From Bondarzewia mesenterica (lineage: Eukaryota; Basidiomycota; Agaricomycetes; Russulales; Bondarzewiaceae): a stretch of 63,095 bases of DNA. The position numbers and the translations under genes were made by a program. The notes under the pieces are model-generated. The model searched no databases. It was not told the DNA's origin and was given only the letters and a program-made list of their open reading frames with translations. Below are positions 23,696 through 35,939 of the stretch, piece after piece (positions within the stretch are counted from its first letter, which is position 1; each line of letters begins with the position of its first letter). The stretch is from positions 1 through 63,095 of the forward strand of contig SGPL01000141.1 of assembly GCA_004802705.1 (NCBI GenBank), written 5' to 3'.

Positions 23696-26282
23696 TCAGG
23701 TCCGATCCATCAGATCGCGGACAAATGCTCCAAGACTGATCTCTTCCGAGATCCTCGTCAACCAATTCTTCGACCGCTGCGGAGATTTAGGGCTAAGCGG
23801 GCTTTTCGTCCTCGACTCGGTCATCGACCTCCTCGTAACAACGTCTCTCGTCCTGACCATCAAAGATCGATGCCGCGTCACATTGACCTTTGCCGTCTTG
23901 TTCCCGCGAGCGTTTCGCTTGCTCTCACCATCCGCAGGTGAGACATAAGGCCAATTGGCCTTGAGCTCTTCCTCAAGAGGCATGAGGTCATTCAAAAGCT
24001 CAGGATTCTGTGCTAGTACGTCCTTGATATCAGGGAGGATGGTGTCCTGATAAAGAACGGATTGGTGGATGGTCTCCTGCGTGACAGGATTGAATGATGT
24101 GGGGAAATGGCGTTTTATCGTGTCAGCGAGTGCGAACACGCCCTTGACCGAACTAGAAACTGTCAGTACCGTCGAACTCCAGTAATGGATTGAGACTTAC
24201 TCGTGGGGTTCTTGTTCTCCCCAAGGCGCATTCGGATTTGGAATAGAAGCAAGATATTTTATGTCCAAAGATAAGATATCACCGACTTGTGCCTGCATCA
24301 TGTCACACTCAGGAAGATGTTGAGACTAGAGCCAAAGCAAGCTCACCGCCATCCAAAATAGAGTTAGGTCAGATAGATCGTGTTCTTCCCAGCCGCCGCC
24401 AATCTGCACGCACAACGGTCATTCGATGAGCATCAACTTCAGATGTACTGGAACTCACGTCGGAATGCGACCCTTCATTGCGTACATATGGTATCAGGAT
24501 TATGGGCTCGTTTGAGAGCTCTGGAAGTACTCACCAGCAAACCAACACTGATAAGAGATATTAGCGGTCTGAAAATCATGGTAAGGGTAGTTGTGCTCAC
24601 CTGTTTCAGAATTTGATGTTTACACTTACCCTCTTCTTGCTGGTAGAACTTATTACAATTCTGGAATGATAGCGAACCAGTTCTAGCGACATGCGGAAGA
24701 ATGCGAAAGATCTGAGAGACATACGAAGTCGGCTCTCGTCTCGTTCAACGCCAACGCCTGGTACGCTCTTTCAACATGAAGTCCCAGTTTCGAGTCAGAG
24801 AAGCCGAACAGTGTCTTGATCTTCTTTGAATTCATCGTTAACTCCTCGGGCAGACCAAGAGACCCAACAGTATCGAAGACTCCAACACACCTTTTTGGAC
24901 GGTTAGAAACTGCGCGACCAGAAATAAAAATGGAAAACCCACTTGACAGAGAACGAATCGTCCTCATAATTGGCCCTCTTCCTCCCCGGCGAGTCGGAAC
25001 CCGTCCAGGGTGCAAGCTTTGCATCCAATTCCGCCGTTTCTACAAATTTCTAAGTATCGGACTGATAATAAAAGCGAAAACAAGCACATACCAGACGCAT
25101 TCGTGGCCTTACCGCGCTTCTGGAAGTTGATGAAGATCTGTGCGAAATGATCCATTTCGGTTCGATCTAAGACACCTATATGTCCCTGATACAATGTTGA
25201 TAAAGTTTTGATCCAAACAGAAACTGACGCTGAACGTACAATGACCTCTGCTATCATACGTGCGGTATATGCCCCCTGCAAAATGATGGGTTTAGCCGGC
25301 GCACGGTCGCAACAATTATTAACGTACCCGAGAGAAACCAAAGAGAAAGATCTGATGGGGGAAAGGTTAGGGCTGACTGGGCATAGAAGTTTGAAAGCAG
25401 AATACCTCATCTCCTGGCACATAATTGCTAGTAAATCGATATGTCAGTCATTGAAAAGACATTGCATACTTTATCTGACATACTGAGCAATGAATGCATA
25501 GGCCTCTTGCACCTTATCACCTTGAAAGGGGGGAGAGTGAGTTTCTGCGATCTGGCACTGCGCCGACTCAGAAATCATATAGAATTGTCCAACATACCAA
25601 GTGTCGCCCCAGTAGCACCTACACAGGCAAGATACAATTAATGTCAATCAAAATTTGTCGTGTCAAGTTCGTTTACTATATGCGCACCGTCAAGTACAGC
25701 AGCGTACGTGCTGGATTCAGTTCCGACACCGGATTGATAGAACACTATTTGAGGCATCGGAGGCGCACTGTTGTTGCCGTTATGGGACTGGTCCACTACT
25801 TTCACAATATTCGAGCACACTCACATGCGTGCATCGACATGGTTGATGGCCCGCGCCAGCCGCTGATTATCCCCAGTCATTCAAAGTGTTAGTTTCCCTG
25901 GGATTGCAGGACGCCATGTCGCGCGCGCTTACCAGGACGTTCGTATATCCCCAGCGCTCTTTCACCGTGATACCATCCTGCCACGTCCTTGGGACTAAGT
26001 TTAGCTAGCTATTTACAGGAAGATGAATTCATATGCCTCGTACCCGTCGCAGCACAAGATGATTCTCTTCTTGATTCTGAGGTGCGTAGGATCAGGATCC
26101 GTGAATGACCTGTTTCCTGGTCGCGGTGATGACTTGTGCGAAGAAGATGTACTAGGTCTCTGGTGATCGCCGCCGTATTCTCCTTCCCGAGCTGGTAGAA
26201 TGAGCGTTGGCGTTCCTGAAGGGTGGGAGGATGCGGCTGACCCTGACTGCGTAGAACTGGAAGGCGTGGGAGACGGAGACAT
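23696..26282 (-). CDS. DUF2235 (Tle1-like catalytic domain) alpha/beta hydrolase
   Basis: Predicted serine hydrolase with the DUF2235 domain, also found in bacterial Tle1 phospholipases and common as multiple uncharacterised copies in fungi. The N-terminal 60 residues are Ser/Pro-rich. The domain begins with RIKKRIILCCDG (the oxyanion-side strand with CDG) near 26040-26080. The nucleophile motif GFSRGAYTAR is split by an intron near 25270-25335 and has the GxSxGxxT pattern. Further on are IGVLDRTEMDHFAQIFINF, VGVFDTVGSLGLPEEL (the usual DTVGSLG block), the short segments around 24180-24560 that supply the DxxxWxAxG-like late region, and an Arg/Ser-rich tail ending in AFVRDLMDRT. Many introns, some only loosely placed. 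Substrate unknown. No signal peptide, so probably cytosolic. Confidence 0.85.
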
Positions 26283-26957
26283 AATTGATCAAAGCTTCAC
26301 CGGTTGACTTTGGAGACTGGAGCGAGATCAAGCTGGAGTAAAATACTGCAGGTAAGTTACAAGCGGCTGTGGGTGTTTAGCAAGTTGTCGTTCGGCTGAA
26401 ATGTCCATCGCTTTTAAGGCAACGATGAAACCAGCAAATGAGTCGTCAAATGTCATATTGATCCAATTATGATTGATTCCGGAATAAGCATAAGAGATCG
26501 CGGGCACCAGATCAGAAGAAACGCGCTCGTGACATATCAATCAGTTACATCAGAAGTGTTACAGCGTGCAGTGCGTGAAGTTTGCTTGTACTGCCAGGCC
26601 CTTTCGTCCTCGAGCGCTCAAGCTTGAGAGCCCCGATGCCAATACGATACGGTAAGGTCAAGCCTTGAGTGCACTGGAATGCATGTAATCAGATGCAATC
26701 GCTAAAATGACACCGACAAGTCAAGGATTCGAGGAGAATCCAACGAGGAGGCCAAGGAATGCAACAATAGGAGTCCGATCCGCCAAATTGTACCACAGTA
26801 CGTTGGAGGTTCAGTCCCATTTCGCAGGTCAATTGGCGTGTATATTGTTGCCCAGCGTGGAAGGACGGATGGCAACAAAACTAATAACAAGGTCCAATTG
26901 CATGGACAAGAGGTAATACACCCACCAGCCACAAAACAAACAACTTGTGGCTCTAAG
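26283..26957. other. Intergenic
   Basis: Between the DUF2235 start and the NUS1 stop. Short frames exist but none shows a conserved motif or a splice-consistent exon chain. Confidence 0.5.
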
Positions 26958-28176
26958 TTACTTTCCAAGCCGCATTTCGGAGCCCGAGAACTCGTCCAAA
27001 GCTTGGCGAAAGTCGACCTCGTCCAAAATTACACACGGCGGTCGCAACCAGTGCCGACGACCATCATATTTGTTGTGACTAGAACAAGGGAGTGGAGCGT
27101 CAGTATTAGATCACCCTGAGGACTGGCACTGGTATGGTACGCACTGTATTTCTGTCAGTCGGATTTGCCATGGAGGGAAACCATATAACTCCAAGGGTAT
27201 CCTACGCAGCTTGGGAGGGGTTACATGATGAACGATCATAAGATCCGGTGGTGCGAATCCGTGTTCACCTGTACAATTAATACGATTATCAGTCTCAGGC
27301 GTAATAAAATCATGAGTTTGTTTCACCCTCTAACTTGTATTGGAGGTCATCGATGGTCAGCTTAAATGACTCTGAGCGGACGGGATCTGGCTTCCCGACC
27401 CGCGTTCGCGAGGTACTGCGCAAGAGAGAGTTTGCGACAGATGCGATGGCCGGCTTGCCCGAATCTCGCGAGACTATATGGAGAGTGAACGCTTTCAATT
27501 GAGGGGATTTCCCCTCACCTAGCACGAACTCGGTTGGAGATGAAACTTCGGACCACGGGATTGAACTCACAAGGGCTGCGTCGCCGCTTCGTCCCAGACT
27601 TGGTTCGACTCAACCTCCTCTTCTCATGAGTGCGTCCCGTCGGATGGATTGTCACAACACGAAGCCCCTCCTGCAGCGAATCGTCCAGCGGGGAAATGAT
27701 GGAGGAGTCGGAGTCATCGGAGAGCGGAGGAGTGAGGGGGTATGCGATGCCATTTGCGGTGCCCTTCTCTTTCGATTTCATGGCAGGGGGACTTAGGTAT
27801 TTTTCCATAAGTTCAGAGCATTCGCCTAGGACGCCTTCGATGATACTTCACTGTAAACAACTACCAAAGCTCAGCGTGTCGCGTGTCACGTACCCTGACG
27901 GTCGTAAACGGTCAACCGACTGATTCCACAAGCTTGGCACCAAGTCGCAGCCCGCCGAACGCACTCAATGAGAGCCTCCTCGAGATCTTCATGGCTTTCA
28001 TGCTCTGTCTCATCCACGTGAGTCAATACGAGGGCCAGATGTGTCGGAAATTTAGTTCGAGCAGCGGCGAGCGGCAACGGTAGACGTTGAGAACGGCTGC
28101 GGATACTGGACAAGGCAATCACCAGCGAATAAAAAACATGGATGAGGCGCAGAACGCAGGATGCCAACCAGGACAT
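26958..28176 (-). CDS. NUS1: NUS1/NgBR, subunit of dehydrodolichyl diphosphate synthase
   Basis: Catalytically supporting subunit of the ER cis-prenyltransferase that makes the dolichol backbone for glycosylation. An N-terminal hydrophobic segment (MSWLASCVLRLIHVFYSLVI) anchors it. It then has LALVLTHVDETEHESHEDLE with a cis-prenyltransferase-like fold start, CGISRLTVYDRQG, a variable Ser-rich insertion, and FTLHIVSRDSGKPAIASVA. The end is LELYGFPPWQIRLTEI then, over the last intron, HHNKY...LDEVDFRQALDEFSGS. The WQIRLTEI-xHN block is characteristic of NUS1, near the RxG-like C-terminus used by the complex. Introns include one GTGAGT...GCTAG of 52 nt near 27505-27556. Start 28176 gives a membrane segment directly; another ATG frame upstream (28264) does not join it. 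Confidence 0.87.
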
Positions 28177-28455
28177 TAATAGTGATTAGGAGACGACCGG
28201 GGGAGTGGAGAAGGGAGCGACAAAGGGTCTCGTACTGTAACTTAGCGAAGATGGTGGTGAACATTCTGGACAGACGTGGCGCGAAGGCCGCTGAGATCAC
28301 ATAGGTCGGGCCCGATTATGGTTGCCTCCTCGGCTGCCTCGTACATGCAATTCTTTCCGGCACAGCCAGGTCCTTGTAGACTGTCATTACATACACAAAA
28401 TGGTTTTCTGCATATTGTCCCAATTATTGTACAAGGAGGAGAAATGCAGGCCGAT

Positions 28456-29505
28456 TTAAGTGAGGTCATCGTCATCCTGCTGGATACCCTTCTTAATCTT
28501 CAGCAAGATCGCTGTCTTCCAGTTGTCTAGCTTGGTGACCTGGTCGTACTCCACAACCGCAGCAGTGAATGCCTCCTGGTCGCCGGCCTCAAATGACTCG
28601 ATAAGAGCACTCGCAAACTTGGCCTCCCGCGTCGTGGAGAAGGTGGTATCTAGGGTGCCATAACGAGACATGCTGCGTTTCGCGCTGACAAAATCCTGGA
28701 ACAAAAAATTCAGGTCTTCGGTGACTCGTTGAGATATGCATGCGTTTAATTCTCACCTTCATTGCAAGGCAACATAACATCGATCTGAGCCAGTACTCCT
28801 TGACGCTGTACTTGGTCAGCGCCGAGCTGAGTGAGTGATCCGCCACCTGCTCGTAACGAGCAATAGCAGCGGGAAATTCCTCTAGTTCCGCATGAAGATC
28901 CGCAGCGTCCTTAAAGCATGCATTGGCAGTCCTGTACAACACGTCTAATGTTAAGAAACTGTCAAGATAAGAATGTGCACAGACGCACGCAATGGCATCC
29001 TCCTGGGCATACCAATCCCCGGCTCGCTCGTAACTCTCGCATGCTCGTCGGAGGTCATGCTGCTCCTGAAGGTAGATTTGCCCAATCTCCTTCTCCCGAT
29101 CGGCTGCCTGACGGAAACGTCCACTCTGCGTGAAGTGCACAATCGTCTGCGTCAAAGCCTGTATGGCCACTGCAAAACCGGTACGATCAGCCCCACAACG
29201 TGCCAAGTCAGAACTGAAGAGTACTCACGATCGGGAAACCCTCGCTTGTACGCCTTTGCAGCATTCCACCACGCATTCGCTGCGTCGTTCGTCTCCTTGC
29301 ACTTCTCTCTGCACTCTGCCTCTCGAGCAAAGCAATCCCCCGCCTCCTTGAAAAGTTTCTCGAGCTTGAACGAGTTAGCAGCCTGCTGATACAGATCGCC
29401 TGCCTCTTCCCATCTAGCGCTCGACGACGAAAACCATCCTGAAGAGGAATTGGCCTTCTTGTCCGCCTTCTCGAGAAAAGTCTGTGCTGGTGATTTGGGT
29501 GGCAT
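28456..29505 (-). CDS. SEC17: Alpha-SNAP / Sec17 vesicular fusion protein
   Basis: Adaptor that recruits the NSF/Sec18 ATPase to SNARE complexes for disassembly after membrane fusion; cytosolic and peripheral on membranes. The sequence runs AQTFLEKADKKANSSSGWFS, then tetratricopeptide-like helical repeats (YQQAANSFKLEKLFKEAGD, AANAWWNAAKAYKR, ACESYERAGDWYAQEDA, TANACFKDAADLHAELEEFP), and the C-terminal block VTKLDNWKTAILLKIKKGIQ followed by an acidic tail DDDDLT. The conserved penultimate leucine region used to stimulate NSF is present. Four or five exons; introns near 29160-29230, 28925-28985 and 28695-28755. The start ATG and N-terminal motif match the family. It diverges from the PCM1 gene. 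Confidence 0.95.
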
Positions 29506-29745
29506 AGATGGACGTGGTTGTCAGTGATACTCAGCCTCGAGCTGTGCTTCAGCTATGGACCCATCACGTGGCTGTCCATATGATGTCACGTTGCGTCCAA
29601 CGACGAACCGATCTCGACGCGGGTATTTGGCTTGCCGTTTCAAAGAAGCTCTTGTACCGGACACCCCTTCTCCAGTCCTCCATCGCCTCACAAGCCTGCG
29701 CCTGTTCCACTCACCAGCAATATTCTTTGCCTCGCTGAGTAGATC
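29506..29745. promoter_or_regulatory. Bidirectional promoter region, SEC17 / PCM1
   Basis: 240 nt separate the two start codons. No specific element recognised. Confidence 0.45.
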
Positions 29746-31691
29746 ATGTCTAAGGTGCTTCCTGTCGATACCATCGCGCAACTCGCCGACCTTCATCCGA
29801 GACCTAGTCATATCCGATTCCAATATGGGACAGCGGGCTTCAGGACATTGTATGCTTGCGATCCGCCTTATTTCGCGTGTTCACATGCTGATCAGTGTCT
29901 CAGAGGGGCAATTCTTGACTCTGTCCTCTTCAGAGTAGGTATTCTTGCCGGTTTGAGGAGCAAGAGGTTGGATGGAAAGACCATCGGTGTCATGGTCACC
30001 GCATCGCACAACCCAGAAGCGGTTCGTGTTACGTTCTGATGACCTTCTTCACATATGTATATGACTGGCACATCTAGGACAATGGTGTTAAGCTCGTTGA
30101 CCCTCGCGGAGAGATGTTGGAAGCCTCCTGGGAGGCGCATGCCACACACCTCGCAAACGCCGCATCGACTGGAGACTTCATCAAGGCGCTGGAAACTCTC
30201 GTGAAGACAGCAAAAATTGATCTTGCAAAGCCTGCTAGGGTCGTCTATGCTCGCGACACCCGACCATCCGGTCCTGCTCTCGTAAGTGCTCTGGAGGACG
30301 GCCTTAAAGCTATTGGTGCGCAAGGTCGAAATGCCGGTGTCACGACCACGCCCATCCTTCACTATTTCGTCCGCTCCATCAACACAAAGGGAACAAAAGA
30401 CGCGTACGGGGAGGATTCCGAAGAAGGCTACTTCAGGAAATTGAGCGACGCCTTCAAGAAGCTTGTTGTGAGTGCTTCTGCAGATCCCAATCAATACTCC
30501 ATCAGACAACTTCCTACTATAGGCCGGCAAACCCGCCTTACCTCCTTTGATTGTGGATTGCGCCAACGGAGTAGGCACCGAGGCGGCGAACAAGATAGCC
30601 GGATACCTCGGCGACAGCCTTAGAATTATACCCCACAATACCGCCACAACTACCGCAGGTGCCTTGAATAACGCATGTGGCGCAGACTATGTCAAAACGA
30701 CACAAAGAATGCCCCCTTCATTGGCCTCCATTCTGAAGCCTGGCCAGCGCGCTTGCAGTCTTGATGGTGATGCTGATCGTTTGATTTACTTCTATCTGGA
30801 CGAACGCGGACTATTCCATATGCTGGACGGCGATAAAATTGCTACTTTGGTCGCTGCATTCATTGTTGAACTCGTCAAGACCGCGGGTATCGGAAACGAG
30901 ATCAGAGTTGGTGTCGTGCAGACTGCCTATGCTAACGGTAGCTCGACCAAGTATCTTACCGAGGTGCGTTATTTCACCATAGGTCTTCAGCGTCATTATT
31001 GATGTAATTTGTTAACAGCGTCTACCAGTGCGTTGTGTGTCAACTGGTGTAAAGCATCTTCATCATGCCGCGGAACACTTCGACGTCGGTGTCTACTTCG
31101 AAGCGAACGGCCACGGAACCGTGTTATTCTCGCACGAAACACTGGAAAACCTAGCCACCCACGAACCCTCCACTCCAGCGCAATCGCGGGCCCTGAACTA
31201 CCTCATCGAACTGACGAAATTGATCAATCAAACAGTGGGCGACGCCATCTCGGATCTCCTGCTTGTCGAGACCGTCCTCGCGCACAAGTCGTACTCTGGC
31301 ATCGAGTGGGACTCGCTCTACGTCGACCTGCCCAACCGTCTGGTCAAGGTCGTCGTGGCGGACAGACACGCATTCCAGACGGAGGACGCGGAGCGGCGAC
31401 TGGTCAGCCCGCGCGGGTTGCAGGCGAAGATTGATGATCTCATGAAGAGGTATGACGGCGGGCGGTCGTTCGTCCGGCCGAGTGGTACGGAGGACGTTGT
31501 CCGGGTCTATGCTGAAGCCATCATCAGGGCGCAGGCCGACGGTACGTCTCTTGACCGTGGTGAATGTCGTTGTTCAGGCTGGCCTGAACTTTTTTGCCTG
31601 ATCAAATTTAGAACTGGCCTTCCGTGTCGCGGGCCTGGTGTACGATGAGACGGGTGGTGACCCCTCTAATCGCCCCATTGAATTTTTGTAG
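29746..31691 (+). CDS. PCM1: Phosphoacetylglucosamine mutase
   Basis: Converts N-acetylglucosamine 6-phosphate to the 1-phosphate, the step before UDP-GlcNAc and hence chitin, N-glycans and GPI anchors; cytosolic. Motifs: IRFQYGTAGFRTLGAILDSV at the N-terminus (over intron 1), VMVTASHNPEA with the phosphorylated active-site serine, VVYARDTRPSGPAL, LIVDCANGVGTEAA, the metal-binding loop SLDGDADRLIYFY, YFEANGHGTVLFS, and the phosphate-binding C-terminal loop GRSFVRPSGTEDVVRVYAEA. All catalytic landmarks are intact. Introns lie near 29857-29904, 30020-30072, 30465-30521, 30964-31018 and 31541-31611. Stop at 31689-31691 follows NRPIEFL. Length is normal for the eukaryotic enzyme. Confidence 0.95.
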
Positions 31692-32037
31692 CAGCTGAGC
31701 TGAGCATCCAAAACGTGATTCCTGCAGCGTTGTATTTTTGTAGCTTTCATCATTGGATTTGTGTCTCATAGGAAAGAAATAACATGTTTTGCTGTACTAC
31801 AATTCATGGAAGAAAATATTGGCATTTATTTAAGTGCCTTATAAGTTATCTTTCACAGCCACTGCCGAGGGATAAGTATATTGCGGAGATTGCCGAAGCA
31901 CGCAGGATGAGCGATAATGTGGTGCAAGTTAGTGCAAGTGTTATAGAGCCGTCCCGTCATGACTCGTGTCTTGCTCGCCTTGACCTCTTCCCCACTTCAT
32001 CTTTCTCCCCTATTCCTGCACAGACCTTTTTTAACAT
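31692..32037 (+). other. Intergenic, PCM1 3' UTR / DUG3 promoter
   Basis: Tandem gene spacing of 346 nt. A C/T-rich run just before the DUG3 start (about 31968-32030) resembles other leaders in this window. No gene seen. Confidence 0.5.
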
Positions 32038-33605
32038 ATGTGCCGCCTCGTCATCTACAAGGGCACTTCCCCAGTGCAACTCTCGCATGTAAACATCTAT
32101 TCTGTGCTCTTTCGAAGTTTAGATGGCTCACTGTTCGTATTATAGCTCCTTACCAGACCCTGCCATTCCATCATCAACCAGGCTTTTGATTCGAGATTGA
32201 GGGTTGACCAGCGAAGACCTATTAACGGGGACGGTTTCGGCGTCGGTGCGTTTTGGTGTTGTGTCTGCAGATGCTCATTTGCGCCAATTGCTAAACTGAT
32301 GGTGTTCAGGCTGGTATGATTGCGTGTATGAGAAGGAGCTCGGCAAGCAGCCGTGTATCTTCACTTCTGTGACTCCGGTGAGTCCGTCGTTTACGGTGCC
32401 ATCAGTTATTATTGGCATGTGCTGAGTCGTCCTCAGGCATGGAACAATGTTAATCTCACGCGATTGGCGGAGAAGATCAAGTCGCCTTTGGTCTTGTGCG
32501 TGCATTCATATTTTACTTTTCGTTTGGCTCGCTGAAAAAGTATTTTGCAGTGCCCATGTCCGTGCTACCACCGCAGGCTCTCTATCATTGGATAATTGCC
32601 ATCCTTTCATTCATGGGAAGCTCATGGTGTGTATCTTCTGCATTTCCAGCACTTCATGGCTATACTAATCCTGTGTTCAGTTCATGCACAATGGAAGCAT
32701 TGAGCAGTTCCCCAAGATTAAGAGGAGGTTACAGGCCGAGTTGCCAGACGAGATTTTCAATGTCGTGAGCGGCAACACCGACTCTGAGTGGTCATTCGCG
32801 CTTTTCTTGTCTAAGGTCAGTTCCCGTTCTCAGCTCCCCCTCTCCTCGGTTTTAGCCTTTATTAACCAAGCTGATGGTTAGCTTCCGAACGCGAATGCGG
32901 ACTCGTTCTCACACCAAACTCTTCGCAAAGCCATGTTGGAAACTATCGCATCTTTGAATAAGTTTGCTGAGGAGGCTGATATTACTGAGGTGAGTGTGAG
33001 CATTCGGTCGTCAACAGTCATCATCTGATGTCGTCCAGCCGAGTTTGATGAACTTCTGCGTTACGGATGGCGAGAGCGTTGTTGCAACCCGCTATGTTTC
33101 ATCCCGTCACGAACAAGCTGCATCTCTGGTACGGATTTTGTGATTGTTATCAGAATGCTCCTTGTCTGACTGTGACGCCACAGTGGTTCTCGTCGGGCAC
33201 AGCATTTAGTGAGTATGCGGAAGGCGGGCATTATAAGATGTCCAAGCTGGACAAGCGGGAAAACATCATCATGGTAGGTCTAGTCAGCGCCGTCATTCAT
33301 TCGCCCGTTCTGAATACCTCTGTAGATTGCCAGCGAGCCGCTTACTTCGAGAAAGGTATGCTTACTGCATTGCATTTTGCGTCGGTCCATGCTGACCTGA
33401 AATCATAGCGGACTGGATGGAGATTAAGACGAACTACATGATCGTGATCACGCCCAAGATGAACGTTCTTCAGATACCCATCATCGACCAGTTCTACGTG
33501 CCGCCGTCGGACCCTGCATCACAATTCCGAGGCACCGATCTTGCTGCTGCCAAGGGTCTCCTCAACTCTCACCGGCCCACACATACCCCATCCAGTACAC
33601 CGTGA
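32038..33605 (+). CDS. DUG3: Class II glutamine amidotransferase DUG3
   Basis: N-terminal nucleophile hydrolase; in yeast it forms the Dug2-Dug3 complex that cleaves glutathione in the cytosol. The first exon reads MCRLVIYKGTSPVQLSH, placing the catalytic cysteine at residue 2. Conserved blocks follow: GDGFGVGWY, ITPAWNNVNLTRLAEKIKSP-like segment, FAHVRATTAG (across an intron), NCHPFIHGKLMFMHNGSIEQ, SGNTDSEWSFALFL, and FCVTDGESVVATRYVSSR. The GDxxDSEW-type Asp/Glu and HNG motifs are the usual substrate-binding elements. The C-terminal part contains WMEIKTNYMIVITPKMNVLQ and ends in a Pro/Ser-rich tail. Seven or more short introns. The start is fixed by the Cys2 requirement. Confidence 0.93.
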
Positions 33606-34234
33606 TGCCCGTCGGTCGCGGTCGAATTCGTTCTTTGCTTTTGTTTTCGCATTACGCTGTGCCATTATCACCTATTGGTCACCTCGCATTATCGTTCGTT
33701 TAGCATATCATGTCTGTAACAGTTAGTTTTTCTTCGTGAATATCATAGATTCTTGTTGTACTGTACGTGCTGCTGTCGTCGTCGAGCTGCTCTAAATAAT
33801 TAATACGCCAAATTTTGACGTTAAGATGAAGGAACAAGCAGGAACAAGCCGATTATATTGATGTGTGCCTCGGAGAGGTCCGAGATATCCTCCGCCCCTG
33901 AGATTGGGTTCTCCTCCAACGAGACCTGTCGAGCACCGTGCATGTAATGTTGAGCGGGCTAAGAAGTATCGGTATTAAGATGTGGATCTTGAAATGAGCA
34001 ATGAGCGGAAAAACAGCAGGCAAGTAATGGGACAGGTCAAAATAAAAGACGACGCCGCACTATACATTGTTTATTTAAATAAAATCTTGTGCGAGCTTGT
34101 GCGCCACTCGTCGAGTTTTGGTACCGAACAGTGAGCACACATCCGCAGGTCCGACTCGTCCATGTATTTACCTTCTAGACACTGATAGAACTAACTTCAT
34201 TTCCAGCGGGTTATAGGCTTTCTTTCTGGTTCCC
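33606..34234. other. Intergenic
   Basis: Between DUG3 and ICE2, both on the plus strand. No coding stretch or RNA gene recognised. Confidence 0.5.
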
Positions 34235-35644
34235 ATGCCGGGCCCTTGGTTCCTATGGAGTGCTCTGACGAGCACCGCAAAGTGAGTATTTTTTCAAGTT
34301 CAAACCAGACCGTGTTTCGGGCCCCCCTGACGCGAGGGAACTTCTCCTCAAGGCTNTCTAATTTCCTTCAAGTGATCGTATTCCTCCCACTTACTCTCTC
34401 AACCCTCTCAAAATCTGCCTTCCTGCTCCTCTCGCTCCTCATTTTCCTCCAGTCACTCATTCACGGAACCCTCCAACTTCTCTGGGGCTCACCCGCCCTT
34501 CCCGTCATGCAACTTCCCATCCAACCCTTTCTCCTACTCGTCTGCTTCAACGTGTTCTCGCAGACCGTGCCTCCGCTACTTCTGAGCCTCGCGTCGTGGT
34601 GGGGTACCATCCTCACGTACTCTAGCCCGCTGTTCATCATCTTCGAGGCCATGTCGAGTCTCCTCGTGGTACAGAAGCTGGGGCAGGTGGGGAGGGAATT
34701 GGTTGGAGAGGGTGAGGCCTATCAGTTTTGGCTTGCTCATAGTGGCGGCGGCGGCGTACGTCGCGTCCGCGTGGTGGATCGTCGTCGTGAGTCCCTACAA
34801 CTATTACCACTTCTTACGCGTTGAAGGGCGTGCCTCTGAATCTTGTTTATGAAGGCATATCCTGCAGCAGCGTTGTCTCCGCTCTCGTCTACCCTCCTCG
34901 GAGTGGCATTGACTGCGTTCATCTTCCTCACGTTCATCGGCTTCGGTCTGCGGCGCACGAACGTCATCGAGTCATCTGGGCTAGCGCTCTTCATTGCCTA
35001 CAATATCTGGCTGTGCGGTTTCGACCGACAGTCCTTCTCTAACCCTGCGTCATCCTAGTAAGTCGCGTCACCTGCCCGTCTCTACGACGACTCGCTTATT
35101 TTTTGTGGCATTCATTTTTGAAACAGTGCACCGCTCCTAGGGAACATCTTACCCCACCTCCAGACGCTCGTCAACTTCATCACTAACACATTACCAAAAA
35201 CCGTCCTCGTGGCGCTAATCTATCGCCTCGTCGTCTTGCTTTGTGCCGCGCGTATACTACCCACGATCGGGGCGGACAGCTGGGAAACAGAGTACGGCGT
35301 CGATGATGGTTGGGACGGGCGGCCAGTGAGCTCATACGCGTCGTTTTCTCTACTAATGCCACTTTCGCTGACTGATGGTCTGCAGACTTATCGATTTACG
35401 AAGATATTGCTGACCTACCGACAGTCCATCCTCGTCACGGTTTATTCGCATCTGCTCTGTAAGTTCATGGATACTATGTGTTCCTTCTGGTATTCTAAAT
35501 GCTCATGTCTCGTCAGTGCTGGACCACTCATCACAAGTCTGGTGGCGATGGATGAACATCTTCTTCACGCTCGTCATCTGGAGTATCGAGCTCCTCGTGA
35601 GCGGGGAAGACGACGCCATTACGAAGGAGTGGAAAGTTGATTGA
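34235..35644 (+). CDS. ICE2: ICE2-type ER membrane protein
   Basis: Integral ER membrane protein; yeast Ice2 affects cortical ER inheritance and the balance of lipid stores and ER membrane. Exon 1 is 34235-34281 (MPGPWFLWSALTSTA), joined in phase to exon 2 at 34353 (LSNFLQVIVFLPLTLSTLSK). Many membrane segments follow, e.g. FLLLSLLIFLQSLIHGTLQL, WWGTILTYSSPLFIIFEAMS, and AFIFLTFIGFGLRRTNVIES. The C-terminus WWRWMNIFFTLVIWSIELLV is the family end. The ER-facing motif RRTNVIESSGLALFIAYN matches the family. Around 34726-34729 the frame has to change: either one T of TTTT is extra, or a 31-nt intron (GTGAGG...CATAG) is spliced. One N lies at 34356. Last intron 35461-35516 approximately. Confidence 0.82.
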
Positions 35645-35939
35645 TAGGTCTGCTTGATAGCTTCGACGACGTGCTTTCTCGAGAAGCGATTGAAGGACAT
35701 ATGCGTATGTACCGCCCGAAATTAGTTCATGACGCTTCCGATACCCTAACAAGCGGACGGTGAAGTGATACACGCAGGAGTTCGGAGGAGCTATTTCCTC
35801 TTCTCAATTTACGACCACTTACAACCGCATTTGATTCACGCTTTACCCCACATTGCATCCTCTCTTATTCGCTACGTTGTAGGACCATTATCGCATTTCA
35901 TCCGCATGCATCTGTATTGTTAGGGAGCAACGCTCGGAA

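Noticed and set aside
26328..26540. 70-residue open frame on the minus strand between the DUF2235 gene and NUS1
   Set aside because: No conserved motif, no exon partner, and AT-rich codon use unlike the neighbours.
28177..28300. N-terminal extension of NUS1 in the frame starting near 28264
   Set aside because: It runs in a different frame from the membrane segment of NUS1 and I could find no splice pair to join it.
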